Part shown: in pieces, positions 4,648 through 5,621 of the stretch | How the letters are laid out: every line of letters starts with the position of its first letter | Numbering within the stretch: position 1 is the first letter of the stretch | From: Bacteroidota bacterium | Lineage (GTDB): Bacteria; Bacteroidota; Bacteroidia; Bacteroidales; UBA4417 | Assembly: GCA_020048595.1 (NCBI GenBank) | Contig: JAIFMH010000263.1 | Location: 21,054-26,674, forward strand | DNA length: 5,621 bases | Reading direction: 5' to 3' | The notes under the pieces: generated by a model | What the model was told of the DNA's origin: nothing | The model's database searches: none | The model's input: only the letters and a program-made list of their open reading frames with translations | Program-made: the position numbers and the translations under genes

Positions 4648-5621
4648 TTAAATTATTGCAGGAATAATAATTGTGAACTTAGCACCTTCACCTTCTTTTG
4701 ACTCAATTTCTATCTCGCCACCATGAACCTTTATAATGTCGTGGGTAATACTCAATCCTAAGCCTGTACCTTCGGTTCCTTTTTTAGTGGTAAAGAATGG
4801 TTGAAGTATTTTGTCTTTGATTTCATCAGGAATACCCGGGCCATTATCAGCAATTTGGATGCTGATTTTATTGTTTGCCAGCTTGCTCGTTACACTTAAC
4901 TGCGGGCTGTAATCTTTTGTATGAGCGAGTTTTTCACGCATCGCATCAAAAGCATTGTTGCATAGATTAATGATAACCCGGCTGAAGTCTTCAGCAATTA
5001 TCTGTACCAGTCCAATGCTTTCGTCAAGGTTGATTTCGAGGCTCACGTTGTACGGGTTTTTATTGGCCCGCATACTATGAAAAGAAAGCGTTACATTTTC
5101 GTTGATCAGCATATTAATGGCGGTTGGCACTTTTTCCCCAGTACTTCCGCGGCTGTGCATTAACATGGATTTTACGATTCTGTCGGCCCTTGAGCCATGC
5201 TTGTGTACTTTTTGCAGATTAGATTTTACATCCAGAAGAATCAGCTTTATATTTTCAACAGATTCTTTCGGATCAGGTTTTTCCAGTTCTTCAAAAACCT
5301 CATCAATCATTTCAATACTTATTTCGGAGAAGTTGTTCACGAAATTCAGCGGGTTTTTTATTTCATGGGCTATGCCTGCTGTAAGCTGACCAAGTGAAGC
5401 AAGTTTTTCGTGCTGAATTAACTGGCTTTGTGTCCTTTTCAATTCAATTAAAGTTTCCTCTACCCGCTGCTTTTCTTCTGACAATTCAACATTCTTTGCT
5501 TTCAGCAACTGCTTAAACATCTCATTATCTACAACAAATTTGAGAAGCAAAAAGAAACTTATCGACGTTATGAAAACTATAGTAAAAAAATAAAACACCA
5601 TACGCACTTCCTTAGGTATTT
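4648..5621 (-). CDS. Membrane-anchored sensor histidine kinase, N-terminus uncertain
   Basis: A complete kinase core, probably feeding the two receivers that follow it (11-nt gap to the first). Numbering from a GTG at 5607: a strongly hydrophobic membrane helix (4-26, VFYFFTIVFITSISFFLLL), a coiled-coil linker (30-65), H box SLGQLTAGIAHEIKNPLNF with His81, N box RVIINLCNNAFDA (Asn214, Asn218), G1 DNGPGI (254-259), F box PFFTTK (270-275) and G2 GTGLGLS (280-286). The frame stays open to the right edge, so the protein may be longer, with an outside sensor or more membrane helices. Alternatively the ATG at 5601 is the true start: an AAGGA lies 7 nt before it, unusual in this window, and would give a 317-residue kinase with one membrane helix and no external sensor. 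Gene order points to control of the cyclase. The core identification is firm; the start and stimulus are not. Confidence 0.93.
   Translation of the reverse strand, partial: IPKEVRMVFYFFTIVFITSISFFLLLKFVVDNEMFKQLLKAKNVELSEEKQRVEETLIELKRTQSQLIQHEKLASLGQLTAGIAHEIKNPLNFVNNFSEISIEMIDEVFEELEKPDPKESVENIKLILLDVKSNLQKVHKHGSRADRIVKSMLMHSRGSTGEKVPTAINMLINENVTLSFHSMRANKNPYNVSLEINLDESIGLVQIIAEDFSRVIINLCNNAFDAMREKLAHTKDYSPQLSVTSKLANNKISIQIADNGPGIPDEIKDKILQPFFTTKKGTEGTGLGLSITHDIIKVHGGEIEIESKEGEGAKFTIIIPAII

Overview
The window reads as a stretch of a Bacteroidota (Bacteroidetes) chromosome. The signs are the protein style (histidine kinases with a TAGIAHEI(K/Q)NPLNFVNNFSE phosphoacceptor helix, a short lipoprotein leader followed by a DUF4440-like domain), start codons mostly without a Shine-Dalgarno sequence, and upstream boxes that loosely resemble the Bacteroidetes TTG / TAnnTTTG promoter. 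No taxon below phylum can be defended from the sequence alone. All seven genes are on the minus strand, so transcription runs from high to low coordinates. Both ends of the window cut or may cut a kinase gene.

Right block (5621 to 3223, transcribed first): a membrane-anchored histidine kinase, a stand-alone receiver domain, and a receiver fused to a class III nucleotide cyclase. The gaps are 11 and 4 nt, so this is almost certainly one operon. It forms a compact two-component circuit whose output is predicted to be a cyclic nucleotide, very probably cAMP, rather than DNA binding. All cyclase catalytic residues are present, in the class IIIb (Lys/Thr, CyaC-like) arrangement.

Middle: a 197-nt spacer with candidate promoters, then a small NTF2-fold (DUF4440-like) lipoprotein, followed by a convincing hairpin that probably ends its transcript.

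Left block (2428 to 1): a cytosolic SnoaL/ketosteroid-isomerase-like protein, a FIST-domain sensor protein, and a soluble histidine kinase with no sensor domain of its own. The FIST stop codon is followed with no gap by the kinase ATG (TAAATG), suggesting that the FIST protein is the separately encoded input module of that kinase. The kinase leaves the window inside its ATPase domain. Exactly there, in the loop after the N box, its coding sequence carries overlapping palindromes built on AACCTG/CAGGTT, which look like a mobile or REP-type repeat captured in frame.

Together the window is a signalling neighbourhood: two related kinases, two related receivers, a cyclase, a FIST sensor and two NTF2-fold small proteins of unknown ligand. 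The most notable ideas are the kinase-to-cAMP operon, the split FIST/kinase sensor and the repeat inside the kinase gene.
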